Shown: one piece after another, positions 8,736-17,777 of the stretch
How the letters are laid out: the number at the start of each line of letters is the position of its first letter
Numbering within the stretch: position 1 is the stretch's first letter
Source of the DNA: Sulfurospirillaceae bacterium
Lineage (GTDB): Bacteria; Campylobacterota; Campylobacteria; Campylobacterales; Sulfurospirillaceae
Length of the DNA: 64,000 bases
Assembly (NCBI GenBank): GCA_028684065.1
Contig: JAQUGO010000001.1
Location: 488,843 to 552,842 of the forward strand
Direction: 5' to 3'
Translations under genes and position numbers: made by a program
Notes under the pieces: model-generated
Database searches by the model: none
Told to the model about the DNA's origin: nothing
What the model saw: only the letters and a program-made list of their open reading frames with translations

Positions 8736-8757
8736 GCTTTTTCCCAAGTTTTTTAAT

Positions 8758-8763
8758 ATTATA
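8758..8763 (-). promoter_or_regulatory. -10 element of the class V aminotransferase gene
   Basis: A perfect TATAAT on the minus strand, which places the transcript start near 8751. This helps decide the start codon: the GTG at 8735 gives a leader of about 15 bases with a purine-rich GGGAA. Confidence 0.5.
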
Positions 8764-8822
8764 CCTTCTCCTTATCTTGAAAATGTTAAAATTGACTCTA
8801 TATCCCGCAAAGGACCTCCTTA

Positions 8823-9851
8823 ATGATTGATGAAAGTTTGTTAAATAGTCTGAGTAGTGATGAAAAAGAACTCTTTAAAAAAGGACTTCAAGACCTTATT
8901 GACCAAACATATGTCATCGAAGATGAGTATAAAAAGCTAGGCGATTCCTATAGTGCACTACAAAATGTTATCCACCAAATCATCGAAGTACAGCCTAATG
9001 CATTATGGGTTTTGGAAGAAAATGGTGAAATTTTTTTGCAAAACAGTGAAGCCAATAGTATTAGTAGCATCCTTTCGCTTTTTTCTACTCAAGAAGGCAA
9101 TCAAGAAGTCGAATTTGAAGGTAGATTTTTTCTTTTAAAAAGTGTTAAAAAAGGTGATAAAAAAATCATTACTGCTACGGATATTACAGAGGGAAAAAGA
9201 CAAGAAAGACTTGTATCAATGGGGCAAGTTGCCGCACATCTTTCGCATGAAATTAGAAATCCTATTGGCTCTGTCGCCCTTCTAGCTTCGACACTTTTTA
9301 AAAAAGTTGACCCTTCTGTTCGTCCGTTAGTTTTAGAAATTAAAAAATCCATTTGGAGGGTTGAGCGCATTATTAAAGCAACACTTCTTTTCACAAAAAG
9401 CTTACAAATCAATCCAACCAGCTTTTTTCTGGATAAATTTATTCCTGAATGTCAAAAAGCCATAGAGCATTACTCCTATAGCAAAGAAATCTCTTTTCAT
9501 TTCAACCTTCCCCATATTGAGATGAAAGGAGATTTTGAACTTTTAAACCTTGTACTTCAAAATTTTATCTTTAATGCCATCGACGCCATTGAAGAAGGCG
9601 ATAAAGAATATGGCAATGTTTACATCGAATACCAAGAAAGTATGCATGGTATATGCTTACATGTAAAGGATGATGGAAAAGCCATCGAAAATAAAAATAT
9701 TTTGTTCGAACCCTTTAAAACCACCAAAACAAAAGGTCACGGTTTAGGATTGGCCCTTTCTCTACAAATTATTCAAGCGCATTGTGGCAAGATAGATTTA
9801 CTTGAGAACGAAAAAGGATTTGAAATCAAGATAGGGAAATGCAGTGATTAA
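8823..9851 (+). CDS. flgS: FlgS-type cytosolic sensor histidine kinase of the flagellar cascade
   Basis: A 342-residue soluble histidine kinase without membrane spans. The N-terminus (DESLLNSLSSDEKELFKKGL ... LIDQTYVIEDEYK) matches FlgS of Campylobacter and Helicobacter as I recall it. A PAS-like region follows, then the H-box AAHLSHEIRNP with the phospho-acceptor His142, the N-box NFIFNAIDAIEEG, and the ATP-binding glycines KGHGLGLAL. FlgS phosphorylates FlgR, which activates sigma-54-dependent hook and basal-body genes in response to the flagellar export apparatus. flgR is not in this window. The ribosome-binding site AAAGGA lies upstream of the ATG. The stop overlaps the next gene by 8 bases, which couples a flagellar regulator to an apparently unrelated membrane protein. 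Confidence 0.88.
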   Translation: MIDESLLNSLSSDEKELFKKGLQDLIDQTYVIEDEYKKLGDSYSALQNVIHQIIEVQPNALWVLEENGEIFLQNSEANSISSILSLFSTQEGNQEVEFEGRFFLLKSVKKGDKKIITATDITEGKRQERLVSMGQVAAHLSHEIRNPIGSVALLASTLFKKVDPSVRPLVLEIKKSIWRVERIIKATLLFTKSLQINPTSFFLDKFIPECQKAIEHYSYSKEISFHFNLPHIEMKGDFELLNLVLQNFIFNAIDAIEEGDKEYGNVYIEYQESMHGICLHVKDDGKAIENKNILFEPFKTTKTKGHGLGLALSLQIIQAHCGKIDLLENEKGFEIKIGKCSD

Positions 9852-11349
9852 AGAAAGTCTTACTATCTTTTTAGTTGACTTTAAAAACTCTTTCAAAGAC
9901 CTATTGCCTATTGTTATTGTCGTTTCATTTTTTCAAATTGTTATCATTCAAACTATTCCTCAAAATTTACTCTCTATTGCAATAGGTTTAGGTATTGTAG
10001 CGCTAGGTCTTGCTCTTTTTATTAGAGGCTTAGAGATAGGAATTTTTCCCGTTGGCGAAGGACTAGCCCGTGATTTTGCACGAAAAGGTTCACTCTTTTG
10101 GCTCCTCACTTTTTCATTTCTTATCGGTTTTGCAACAACGATTGCAGAACCAGCACTTATCGCTATTGCCAATAAAGCAGCCTTAATTAGTGAAGGCCGA
10201 ATTGATGCTTTTTATCTTCGTATAACGGTTGCTCTCTCTGTTGGTTTTGCCATCGCATTAGGAGCGATGCGTATTCTTTTAGGCCATCCTATTCAGTATT
10301 ACATTATTGGTGGATATGTTCTTGTTGTCGCTATCACGTTTATTGCACCTCCAGAAATTGTTGGCCTTGCTTATGACAGTGGTGGGGTTACAACATCAAC
10401 GGTGACAGTACCTTTAGTAGCCGCACTAGGTATTGGCCTTTCTTCAAGTATAAAAGGGAGAAACCCTCTTATCGATGGCTTTGGACTTATCGCCTTTGCT
10501 TCTTTAACCCCAATGATTTTTGTGCAAGTTTTTGGTATTATTGTTTACCATTTTAATGATGCTACTGCTGCTCAATATGTTGAAGTCGTTGCAGAAGGCT
10601 TTACAGCTAATGTAATAGGTTATGAATTTTCTTTTTCAACTCTCTTTTTTGATCTTTTAGATGTGGCTAAAGATGTTTTACCTATTATTGCAGTAATTGC
10701 TTTTTTCCAGTATATTGTTATAAAACGCCCTATTGCACACCTACCAAAAATAATAGTCGGCATTGTATTGGTGATACTGGGTCTTGATGCCTTTATTGTA
10801 GGCTTAGAATTGGGTCTTTTCCCTATTGGTGAGACCATTGCCTACCAATTAAGTACAATGAATAATGTATGGCTTATTTATCTTTTTGGCTTCAGTATTG
10901 GCTTTGCCACAACAATGGCTGAACCTGCTTTAATGGCCATTGCCTATAAGGCATCAGAAATCAGTAATGGCAATATTAACCAAAAAACATTGCGTATTGC
11001 AGTAGCATTGGGTGTCGCTATTGGAATTGCGTTAGGATGCTATCGTTTAGTTGTGGGAGCACCGCTACATTACTATATCATTATAGGCTATAGTATTGTA
11101 ATTTTAATGACTTATTTTGCACCCAAATATATTATTCCCATTGCCTATGACAGTGGTGGGGTTACCACATCAACGGTGACAGTGCCTTTAGTAGCGGCAT
11201 TAGGATTAGGCTTAGCTGAACATATTGAAGGGCGAAGCCCACTGATTGATGGCTTTGGACTAATTGCTTTTGCTTCATTATTTCCTATGATTACGGTTAT
11301 GGGTTATGGCATTATTGCCAAAATAGTTATATCAAGGAGAGAATTATGA
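9844..11349 (+). CDS. DUF1538 duplicated membrane protein (putative transporter)
   Basis: A 501-residue, very hydrophobic protein made of two homologous halves (about residues 1-245 and 255-501). Each half has a long-helix start (FKDLLPIVIVVSFFQ / AKDVLPIIAVIAFFQ), a GLELGLFPIGE-type motif, IGFATTxAEPAL, and the signature AYDSGGVTTSTVTVPLVAALG. Inverted- or tandem-repeat membrane proteins of this kind are usually transporters, but DUF1538 has no proven substrate that I know of. The start is GTG with AGGGAAA upstream, inside the last codons of flgS. A PII-like gene follows with an ATGA overlap, then a CBS gene, so its activity may be controlled by nucleotides. The two signature regions are also nearly identical at the DNA level (48 of 50 bases). 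Confidence 0.85.
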   Translation: MIKESLTIFLVDFKNSFKDLLPIVIVVSFFQIVIIQTIPQNLLSIAIGLGIVALGLALFIRGLEIGIFPVGEGLARDFARKGSLFWLLTFSFLIGFATTIAEPALIAIANKAALISEGRIDAFYLRITVALSVGFAIALGAMRILLGHPIQYYIIGGYVLVVAITFIAPPEIVGLAYDSGGVTTSTVTVPLVAALGIGLSSSIKGRNPLIDGFGLIAFASLTPMIFVQVFGIIVYHFNDATAAQYVEVVAEGFTANVIGYEFSFSTLFFDLLDVAKDVLPIIAVIAFFQYIVIKRPIAHLPKIIVGIVLVILGLDAFIVGLELGLFPIGETIAYQLSTMNNVWLIYLFGFSIGFATTMAEPALMAIAYKASEISNGNINQKTLRIAVALGVAIGIALGCYRLVVGAPLHYYIIIGYSIVILMTYFAPKYIIPIAYDSGGVTTSTVTVPLVAALGLGLAEHIEGRSPLIDGFGLIAFASLFPMITVMGYGIIAKIVISRREL

Positions 11350-11699
11350 AATTTACCGTCTTAGCGGCCATTATCCCTGACGCACAAGAAGAGTTAGCGA
11401 TAGAAACAGCTAAAAAAGCAGGTGCTGGTAGTGTAACCATTTTAAATGGAAAAACCATTGGATTAAAAGAGAAGAAGGTATTTTTTGGCTTAACGCTCGA
11501 AGAAAATGTTTCTATTTTACTGTTTATCTTGCCTCAACGACTTTCAATGAATGTCTTTAAAGCGATTCGTAAAAAACTAGATTTGTGCAATAAAGAAAAT
11601 TCTAATGGTCTTATTTTTACGTTTCCTTTAACCCATATTTCGGGAATGGAATCAGAAGAGTTAGGTCTATTTGAAAAAGAATTATTAGATGTATTATAA
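11346..11699 (+). CDS. PII-like regulatory protein
   Basis: A 117-residue protein that opens with KFTVLAAIIPDAQEELAIETAKKAGAGS and continues with ISM-like GKTIGLKEKKVFFGLTLEENVSILLFILP. This ferredoxin-like pattern fits PII/GlnB-like proteins. The T-loop uridylylation tyrosine of GlnB is not evident, so it probably belongs to the PII-like proteins that travel with membrane transporters instead of the nitrogen sensor proper. Its ATG overlaps the stop of the DUF1538 gene, which suggests that the two proteins act together, perhaps as a nucleotide-responsive plug. The CBS gene follows 9 bases later. Confidence 0.72.
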   Translation: MKFTVLAAIIPDAQEELAIETAKKAGAGSVTILNGKTIGLKEKKVFFGLTLEENVSILLFILPQRLSMNVFKAIRKKLDLCNKENSNGLIFTFPLTHISGMESEELGLFEKELLDVL

Positions 11700-11708
11700 G
11701 GAGAAGAG

Positions 11709-12107
11709 ATGTTAGTTGCCGATGTAATGAAAAAAGATAATTTAGCTATTATTTCCCCAATGGCTTCAGTAAGAGATGCACTTACGATAATGCGTGAAAC
11801 CAAAGTCAAATCACTCATTGTGAATAAACTAAGACCCAGTGATGCATATGGACTCTTGACCTATAAAAATGTTTTATTTTCCATCGTAGCCAATGATGGA
11901 GATATTGATCTTTTGCGCGTATACGATATCTGTTCAAAACCTGCTATTCAAGTCTCTAAAGAGCTTGACTTACGGTATGCTTCTCAGTTGATGGTCAACA
12001 ATAATGTCAAACGCTTATTGGTCATAGACAATAATAATCTTGAAGGTATTTTAACGATGACTGATATTTTAAGCATGTTTTTGGAGAGTATTAAAAATAA
12101 TGAATAG
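11709..12107 (+). CDS. two-CBS-domain protein
   Basis: A 132-residue protein that consists almost wholly of a CBS pair (Bateman module). CBS1 starts VADVMKKDNLAIISPMASVRDALTIMRETKVKSLIV. CBS2 includes SKPAIQVSKELDLRYASQLMVNNNVKRLLVIDNNNLEGILTMTDIL. Such modules bind AMP, ATP or S-adenosyl compounds and control attached or partner proteins. An AAGGAGAAG ribosome-binding site precedes the ATG. As the last gene of flgS-DUF1538-PII-CBS, it may add energy sensing to the putative transporter. The stop codon lies within a hairpin shared with the convergent dnaE. Confidence 0.87.
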   Translation: MLVADVMKKDNLAIISPMASVRDALTIMRETKVKSLIVNKLRPSDAYGLLTYKNVLFSIVANDGDIDLLRVYDICSKPAIQVSKELDLRYASQLMVNNNVKRLLVIDNNNLEGILTMTDILSMFLESIKNNE

Positions 12108-12128
12108 AAGTGGTTTAACCCACTTCTA
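12105..12128. terminator. bidirectional hairpin between CBS gene and dnaE
   Basis: TAGAAGTGG (12105-12113) and CCACTTCTA (12120-12128) form a perfect 9-base stem with a six-base loop. The left arm contains the CBS stop codon and the right arm lies within the last dnaE codons. A T-rich tail follows on the minus strand, so it serves dnaE best. Confidence 0.6.
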
Positions 12129-15100
12129 CATACGATAAGGTCTCAATCTCTTTATCGATGCTATCATCAACACTATAATTTGTTTCGATAAATACATCTT
12201 GAAGTTTAGAGGTTATCTTTAAAATGACATTTCTTTTTCCAGGATGTGCGCGCACCAGTGAATAAAGTATTTCTAACCGTTCTAATTCATCCGCTAAATC
12301 AATCATTAATACTTTGGGTTCTTGTAGAATTTCAACGACTTTCGTATCAATTTTCTCTTTTTTAGCGTCACTAAGTTCCATAATTTTAAGCACTCTTGTT
12401 TTTGCAAACTGTCCATCATTGGAGACTTCAACTTTAAAACATAATGGCGTATCCAAATCCATTCGGCCCAAAAGTTCTAGCTGTTTTTCAAAAACCGTAA
12501 TTTCCATACTGCCGTGAAAATCCATTAAACTAACGATGCCAAATTTATTGCCTTTTTTACTGATTTTTTCCGTAATACTTTCAACTTTACCAATAAACAA
12601 CGCTTTACTTCCATCTTCAATTTGATCTTTTTCGCTGGAAAGAGTATAAGGAATAGCATCAATCTCTGCACGAAAAGCGTCCAAAGGATGTCCTGAGATA
12701 TAAAAACCTATCGTCTCTTTTTCAAGTTCAAGAATACGTTTATTGTCAAATTCTGCAATATTTTCAATGTTCACTTTAACCGTTGTCATCTCAGCCGTAT
12801 CGCCAAAAAGAGAATTTTCTGCCATTTTCTTAGCACGGCTGCACTCAGCCCCTGCTTCTATGATAGAATCTATACTCTCCAATAAAGCACGTCGTGAAAA
12901 GCCAAAATCATCAAAGCTGCCTGATTTCACGAACGATTCAATAACTTTTTTATTGACTTTTGAGCTATCGATGCGAGAGATAAAATCACTCATATCTAAA
13001 AAGGGTGCGTCTACTCTTGCTTCTAAAATTTTACTAATGGCCGCATTGCCCACCCCTTTAATGGCACCTAAACCAAATAAAATAGCACCATTTCCTTCGT
13101 CATCTTCAAAGGCACTAAATTCGACTAGACTTTTTTGAATACTAGGAGGTAATAGTTTAATCCCTAAACGCTTCACCTCATCAATGTATTTGACGACTTT
13201 GTCGGTGTTATCTTGCTCACTGGTTAAAAGCGCTGCCATAAATTCTTGCGGATAATAACACTTCAAATAGGCTGTTTGAAAGGTAATCATCGCATAGGCC
13301 GCAGAATGAGATTTATTAAAACCGTATCCTGCAAACTTTTCAATTAAACCAAAAAGTTCAATAGCATGATTACGATCTAAGCCTTTCTTCACAGCACCTT
13401 CCGCAAACTCTTCTGCTTTTTGTTTCATATAATCAATTTTTTTCTTACCCATCGCACGACGAATCAAATCCGCTTCACCCAGGCTAAATCCACCAATGGA
13501 TTGAACGATTTGCATAACTTGTTCTTGGTAAACGATAACGCCATAGGTTGGCTCCAAGATAGGACGAAGTGGTTCTGTAAACTCATCAAAAAAATACTCT
13601 ATCTCTTTTTTACCATTTTTACGGTCAATAAAATCATCGAGCATTCCTGATTCCATAGGACCTGGACGATACAATGCTAGAACCGCAATTAAATCCTCAA
13701 ACGTAGTAGGCTTAAGTCTCTCGTTAAGCGATTGCATTCCGCTGGATTCAATCTGAAAAAGCCCAACGGTATCGCCACTTTGAATCAATTCATAGACTTT
13801 GGGGTCATTCATATCCAAGGCATTAAAATTGATGGTTTTTCCATAGCGTATTTTAATGAGTTTGAGGGCATTATCAATAACTGTCAGTGTCTTTAATCCC
13901 AAAAAGTCGAATTTGATTAAATCCACATCTTCAAGATAATTCAGTGAATACTGAGTGACTAAATGGTCTTCACCTGATGGCTGATAAAGGGGCGTTTTAT
14001 GCCACAACTCTTCATCACTGATGACCACACCCGCAGCGTGCATACCCGAGTTTCGATTGAGGCCTTCAAGAGCAAGGGCAAATTTCCAAACACGTTGCAT
14101 CCGTGGGTCACTTTCAATCAACTCTCTTAATTTTGGCTCTTTTTGAAAAGCGCCAGGTTTATAGCCCTCTTCACCTTCCACACCAATGCCATTCAGCGTA
14201 ATACCAAGTTCATCGGGGATTAGCTTTGCCATGGCATCCGCTTCTGCGTAAGGAATTGCCAAAACACGTGCCACATCGCGAATCACTCCCTTGGCTAAAA
14301 GCTTACCAAAGGTGATAACTTGCGCCACATTGTAACGACCATATTTTTCAACCACGTAGTCGATAATTTCACCTCGTCTGCTTTGACAAAAGTCGATATC
14401 GATATCCGGCATACTGATACGTTCAGGGTTTAGAAACCTCTCAAAAAGAAGATTATAAGGCATGGGATCAATGTCGGTAATATAAAGAGAATATGCAACC
14501 AAACTCCCCGCTGCAGAACCCCGTCCTGGGCCTACGGGAACTCCTCTGCTTTTGGCTTCACGAATAAAATCCCAAACGATAAGCATGTAGCCTGGAAATT
14601 TCATTTTGCAAATAATACCAATTTCACGCTCTAAACGAGCCCGATACTCATCGTGTTTGCTCTCATCCACAAGCTCAAGTCGCTTCTTTAAACCTTCACG
14701 ACAATGATAGGCAAAAAAGTCATCATCACTCTCAAAACTCAAACCCTCTTTTGCCGCATACTCTTTGGTAAATTTAAATTTTGGAGGGGTAGGATCGCCT
14801 AATTTAATCTCTAAATTGCATTTATCCACAATTTCTTGCGTGTTACTAATAGCCTCAGGAATATCAGCAAACAGTTCACTCATCGCTTGAGGCGATTTGA
14901 GGTAAAATTCATGAACTGAGTGACGTAAACGATTGGGATCATCGAACTCTTTATTCATCGCAATACACATAAAAGCCTCATGTGCTTCGGCATTATCTTG
15001 GACTAAGTAGTGGGTATCATTGGTAGCGATAAGCTTAATACCTGTTTCTTGAGCTATTTTGATAATATCATCATCAATAAAAAGCTGATCTCCAATACCA

Positions 15101-15660
15101 TGACGCATAATCTCTAAGTAAAAATCCTCGCCAAAAATGGCCTTATACTCTAAAGCAATTTCTTTAGCTCTCTCATAACCTTTTGCGCCAAATTGAACAT
15201 TACGTTTGTTATTTAGATTGAGATGCCAATTCACTTCACCTTGTAAGCACGCACCTGAACAAACCAAACCTTCTGAGTGTTCTATAAGCATTTTTTTATT
15301 GATACGAGGATAATAATAAAATCCTTGAATGTAACTCATAGAAGAGAGATACATAAGGTTTTTATAGCCAATCTCATTTTTGGCATATAAACAAAGGTGA
15401 AAACGCTGTTTGGTTGTTTTATCGCCAATATCGTCTTGATTATGAATGTAAGCTTCCATGCCAATGATGGGTTTTATGCCCTCTTTTCGCATCGTTTTGT
15501 AAAAATCAATCGCGCCAAACATATTACCGTGGTCTGTAATACCAACCGCTTTTACGCCTTGATTTTTAAGAGCTTTGGCTAATTTCCCAATTTTATTGGC
15601 TCCATCAAGGAGGGAGTATTCGCTATGTAAATGTAAATGTGTGTAGGTTATATCGCTCAT
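12115..15660 (-). CDS. dnaE: DNA polymerase III alpha subunit
   Basis: An 1181-residue replicative polymerase of the DnaE1 type; the length is typical. The N-terminal PHP domain begins THLHLHSEYSLLDGANKI. The polymerase core has GPGRGSAAGSLVAYSL (about residues 380-395) and the catalytic PDIDIDFCQSRR (about residues 420-431), with the metal-binding aspartates. A helix-hairpin-helix and an OB-fold region (KALFIGKVESITEKISKKGNKFGIVSLMD near residue 1020) follow, before the C-terminal tau-binding region. The start ATG at 15660 is the natural one for the PHP domain. There is no copy of the repeated ACATGT word in its 3.5 kb. It is transcribed alone, convergent with the CBS gene. Confidence 0.97.
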   Translation of the reverse strand: MSDITYTHLHLHSEYSLLDGANKIGKLAKALKNQGVKAVGITDHGNMFGAIDFYKTMRKEGIKPIIGMEAYIHNQDDIGDKTTKQRFHLCLYAKNEIGYKNLMYLSSMSYIQGFYYYPRINKKMLIEHSEGLVCSGACLQGEVNWHLNLNNKRNVQFGAKGYERAKEIALEYKAIFGEDFYLEIMRHGIGDQLFIDDDIIKIAQETGIKLIATNDTHYLVQDNAEAHEAFMCIAMNKEFDDPNRLRHSVHEFYLKSPQAMSELFADIPEAISNTQEIVDKCNLEIKLGDPTPPKFKFTKEYAAKEGLSFESDDDFFAYHCREGLKKRLELVDESKHDEYRARLEREIGIICKMKFPGYMLIVWDFIREAKSRGVPVGPGRGSAAGSLVAYSLYITDIDPMPYNLLFERFLNPERISMPDIDIDFCQSRRGEIIDYVVEKYGRYNVAQVITFGKLLAKGVIRDVARVLAIPYAEADAMAKLIPDELGITLNGIGVEGEEGYKPGAFQKEPKLRELIESDPRMQRVWKFALALEGLNRNSGMHAAGVVISDEELWHKTPLYQPSGEDHLVTQYSLNYLEDVDLIKFDFLGLKTLTVIDNALKLIKIRYGKTINFNALDMNDPKVYELIQSGDTVGLFQIESSGMQSLNERLKPTTFEDLIAVLALYRPGPMESGMLDDFIDRKNGKKEIEYFFDEFTEPLRPILEPTYGVIVYQEQVMQIVQSIGGFSLGEADLIRRAMGKKKIDYMKQKAEEFAEGAVKKGLDRNHAIELFGLIEKFAGYGFNKSHSAAYAMITFQTAYLKCYYPQEFMAALLTSEQDNTDKVVKYIDEVKRLGIKLLPPSIQKSLVEFSAFEDDEGNGAILFGLGAIKGVGNAAISKILEARVDAPFLDMSDFISRIDSSKVNKKVIESFVKSGSFDDFGFSRRALLESIDSIIEAGAECSRAKKMAENSLFGDTAEMTTVKVNIENIAEFDNKRILELEKETIGFYISGHPLDAFRAEIDAIPYTLSSEKDQIEDGSKALFIGKVESITEKISKKGNKFGIVSLMDFHGSMEITVFEKQLELLGRMDLDTPLCFKVEVSNDGQFAKTRVLKIMELSDAKKEKIDTKVVEILQEPKVLMIDLADELERLEILYSLVRAHPGKRNVILKITSKLQDVFIETNYSVDDSIDKEIETLSYVEVG

Positions 15661-15709
15661 GGTATCTCAATCTATTCAGTTTTTAAGATTGTACCCAAAG
15701 AGGACTTTT

Positions 15710-15733
15710 AAAAGCTTTACATGTGGAGCTTTT
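15710..15733 (-). terminator. weak hairpin between the coiled-coil gene and dnaE
   Basis: AAAAGCT and AGCTTTT form a 7-base stem around a loop that contains CTTTACATGTGG, a member of the repeated word family. On the minus strand a T-rich stretch follows. It would end the upstream coiled-coil gene. Confidence 0.4.
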
Positions 15734-15764
15734 GTACCAGAAAAGAGTCTTTTTTACACACCTA

Positions 15765-16229
15765 TTATGAGGATAAAGAGGTGCTTATTTGCTGTTCCTC
15801 AAGGGTGACTAATTGCGTTTGCAATGCTACGAGTTGGACTTCTTTGGTTTGGACTAATTGTTGCGTCTCTTTATCGGTCGATTTACGCAAAGTAGCTATT
15901 TCTTTTTCTAAAGCAGCTATTTGCTTTTCAATCTTTGCTATCTGCTCATCTAAGGAACTGCTGCTGGATGATGCTCTGCCTACCGCACCGCCACTACCTA
16001 CTGGTGCACTATCACTTTGATTATTTTCGGTATCATTTTCCTTAAATATAACACTCGTATCACTGGAGGTTAATGCTTTTGCTTCATCTGAAATTTGAAC
16101 CGTATCTTGAGGGATAGATGAAATGAAATTTTTTTCAGTGGCTACTGAATTGGTTACATTATTGAGTTGTTTTGTTGCTTCCCATAAACTATTACGCGTT
16201 GTATAAAATGCATTATGGACGGATAACAT
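15765..16229 (-). CDS. hypothetical coiled-coil protein with flagellar-like N-terminal motif
   Basis: I do not recognise this 154-residue protein. Residues 1-60 include DTVQISDEAKAL, a pattern (V-x-I-S-x-x-A-x-x-L) often found in flagellar rod, hook and FlgM-type proteins. A linker rich in Ser, Gly and Ala (SAPVGSGGAVGRASSSSSS) follows, then a strongly predicted coiled coil from about residue 92 to 145 with regular Leu/Ile heptads (KIEKQIAALEKEIATLR). There is no signal peptide or membrane span. An AAAGGAG ribosome-binding site precedes the ATG. Two palindromes lie in its upstream gap. A role in surface structures or motility is only an inference from the motif. Confidence 0.65.
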   Translation of the reverse strand: MLSVHNAFYTTRNSLWEATKQLNNVTNSVATEKNFISSIPQDTVQISDEAKALTSSDTSVIFKENDTENNQSDSAPVGSGGAVGRASSSSSSLDEQIAKIEKQIAALEKEIATLRKSTDKETQQLVQTKEVQLVALQTQLVTLEEQQISTSLSS

Positions 16230-16514
16230 AACACACGCTCCTTTGTCAGATACCTAATCATAACTCTAAATCGGTAAATCATCTAAAAAGAGAAATTCTC
16301 TTCGTAAGTATTTTTACTTAAAACGCCTATTATTGCATTATCATAATAACTTTATTTTATAAGCTAATAATACGTATAACAAGAACTTTGATGATTAAAT
16401 AATAGTTAACAAATATGCGTTATAATTCACATTGTTAAATATCTTTACATGTCAAAACATACTATCAAAATTTCTAAATTTTTCTACATTTTAATTTATC
16501 AAAAGGTCACGAAA
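16230..16514. promoter_or_regulatory. divergent control region of the coiled-coil gene and the MdtABC-like operon
   Basis: This 285-base gap holds two adjacent palindromes: AAGAGAA-A-TTCTCTT (16288-16302) and TAAGTA-TTTT-TACTTA (16305-16320). Further right is an extended -10, TG then TATAAT at 16421-16426, pointing toward the efflux operon with a leader of about 80 bases. A CTTTACATGTC copy of the repeated word lies in that leader (core 16447-16452). The palindromes could be operators for the minus-strand gene or a joint regulator, but no regulator gene is adjacent. Confidence 0.5.
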
Positions 16515-17777
16515 ATGCTTTCTGACGAAAAGACCACCCAACCCTCAACCCCCTCTTTAGCCCAAGCCCCTAAAGGTTGTTGTTCGCCTTTTTTTATTAT
16601 CAAGGTGATAGTCATTTTATTCATGATTGGCGGAGGCTATTGGCTTTATACAAACAAAAGCTCGACTACAACCAATCCTTCTGTTGAAAAAAGTCGCATG
16701 AGTCGCACCAGTTCCGTAGTCACCGCCAAAGTGACACAAGGCGATGTTCCTATTTATCTTAAAGGCTTAGGCACCGTCGCTCCTTTAGCCACAGTGACTA
16801 TTAAAAGCCGTATTGATGGTCAATTAATGAATATTTTGTATACCGAAGGTCAACTCGTTAAAAAAGGTGATATTTTAGCGCAAATTGATGTACGTCCTTA
16901 TACTATTCTCTTAGCACAAGCGGAAGGTCAAAAGCTTAAAGACCAAGCACTTTTAGACAATGCTTTGATTGATTTAAAACGCTATCAAGATTTGTTAGCA
17001 CAAGATTCTATCTCAAAGCAAATTGTTGATACGCAAATAGCGTTGGTCAATCAGTACCGTGGAACGCTACAAATCGATACCGCTTCTATTGAAAATACTA
17101 AGCTTCAAATTGAATATTGCACGATTAAAGCTCCTATGAGTGGTCGTGTTGGTTTACAAACAGTAGATGTAGGAAATATGATACGTACATCAGATGCTTC
17201 AGGAATTGCTGTTATTACACAAACTGAACCAATCGTAGCACTGTTTAGTATTCCTGAAGATACTATTTCACCTGTTCTTCAAAAGTTATACACACATGCG
17301 AAACTTCCTGTTGATGCTTATGATCGCGCTGATAAGATGAAACTCAGCAGTGGTCAATTAATCAGTGCCGATAATCAAATTGACTCTACGACGGGTACGC
17401 TTAAACTCAAAGCACAATTTGACAATCACAATCAAACACTGTTCCCTAATCAATTTGTGAATATTCATCTTCTTGTTGATACGCAACATGACGCTTTTTT
17501 AATTCCGACTGCGGCAGTACAACATGGCGTGCCTGGTACCTTTGTTTATAAGCTCAAAGAGGATAGTACGGTAACAGTTGCTATCATTAAAACAGGTGCT
17601 ATTGTTAAGGACCATATTGTCGTTGAATCGGGTATTACCTTAAATGATACAGTGGTCGTTGATGGTGTTGATAAACTAAGAGAAGGGGCAAAAGTGACTG
17701 TCATAAGTAAAGATTCTAGTGGAGGTAAAAAAGCTGGAGTTTCTAAGAATGCTTCCAAAAGCGATGCACAACCATGA
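16515..17777 (+). CDS. mdtA: RND efflux periplasmic adaptor, MdtA-like
   Basis: A 420-residue membrane fusion protein. A short cytosolic N-terminus precedes one membrane anchor (about residues 26-45), then the lipoyl/barrel-sandwich halves ([27 protein letters not shown] at about residue 95 and [18 protein letters not shown]), a central helical hairpin and a beta-barrel. MdtA links inner-membrane pumps to an outer-membrane channel. I place the start at 16515, with AAAGG eight bases upstream, not at the in-frame ATG 66 bases earlier, which overlaps the leader and lacks a ribosome-binding site. The gene overlaps the next pump gene by 4 bases. The symbol reflects the adaptor plus two-pump arrangement; substrates are unknown. 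Confidence 0.87.
   Translation: MLSDEKTTQPSTPSLAQAPKGCCSPFFIIKVIVILFMIGGGYWLYTNKSSTTTNPSVEKSRMSRTSSVVTAKVTQGDVPIYLKGLGTVAPLATVTIKSRIDGQLMNILYTEGQLVKKGDILAQIDVRPYTILLAQAEGQKLKDQALLDNALIDLKRYQDLLAQDSISKQIVDTQIALVNQYRGTLQIDTASIENTKLQIEYCTIKAPMSGRVGLQTVDVGNMIRTSDASGIAVITQTEPIVALFSIPEDTISPVLQKLYTHAKLPVDAYDRADKMKLSSGQLISADNQIDSTTGTLKLKAQFDNHNQTLFPNQFVNIHLLVDTQHDAFLIPTAAVQHGVPGTFVYKLKEDSTVTVAIIKTGAIVKDHIVVESGITLNDTVVVDGVDKLREGAKVTVISKDSSGGKKAGVSKNASKSDAQP

Noticed and set aside
12743..13138. 131-codon open frame antisense to dnaE, and similar long antisense frames
   Set aside because: They lie wholly within conserved genes on the other strand, have no ribosome-binding site and show no domain; they are by-products of codon usage.
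16449..16514. In-frame upstream start for the MdtA-like adaptor
   Set aside because: The ATG lies inside the repeated CTTTACATGTC word without a ribosome-binding site; the ATG at 16515 has AAAGG at proper distance and gives a normal N-terminus.
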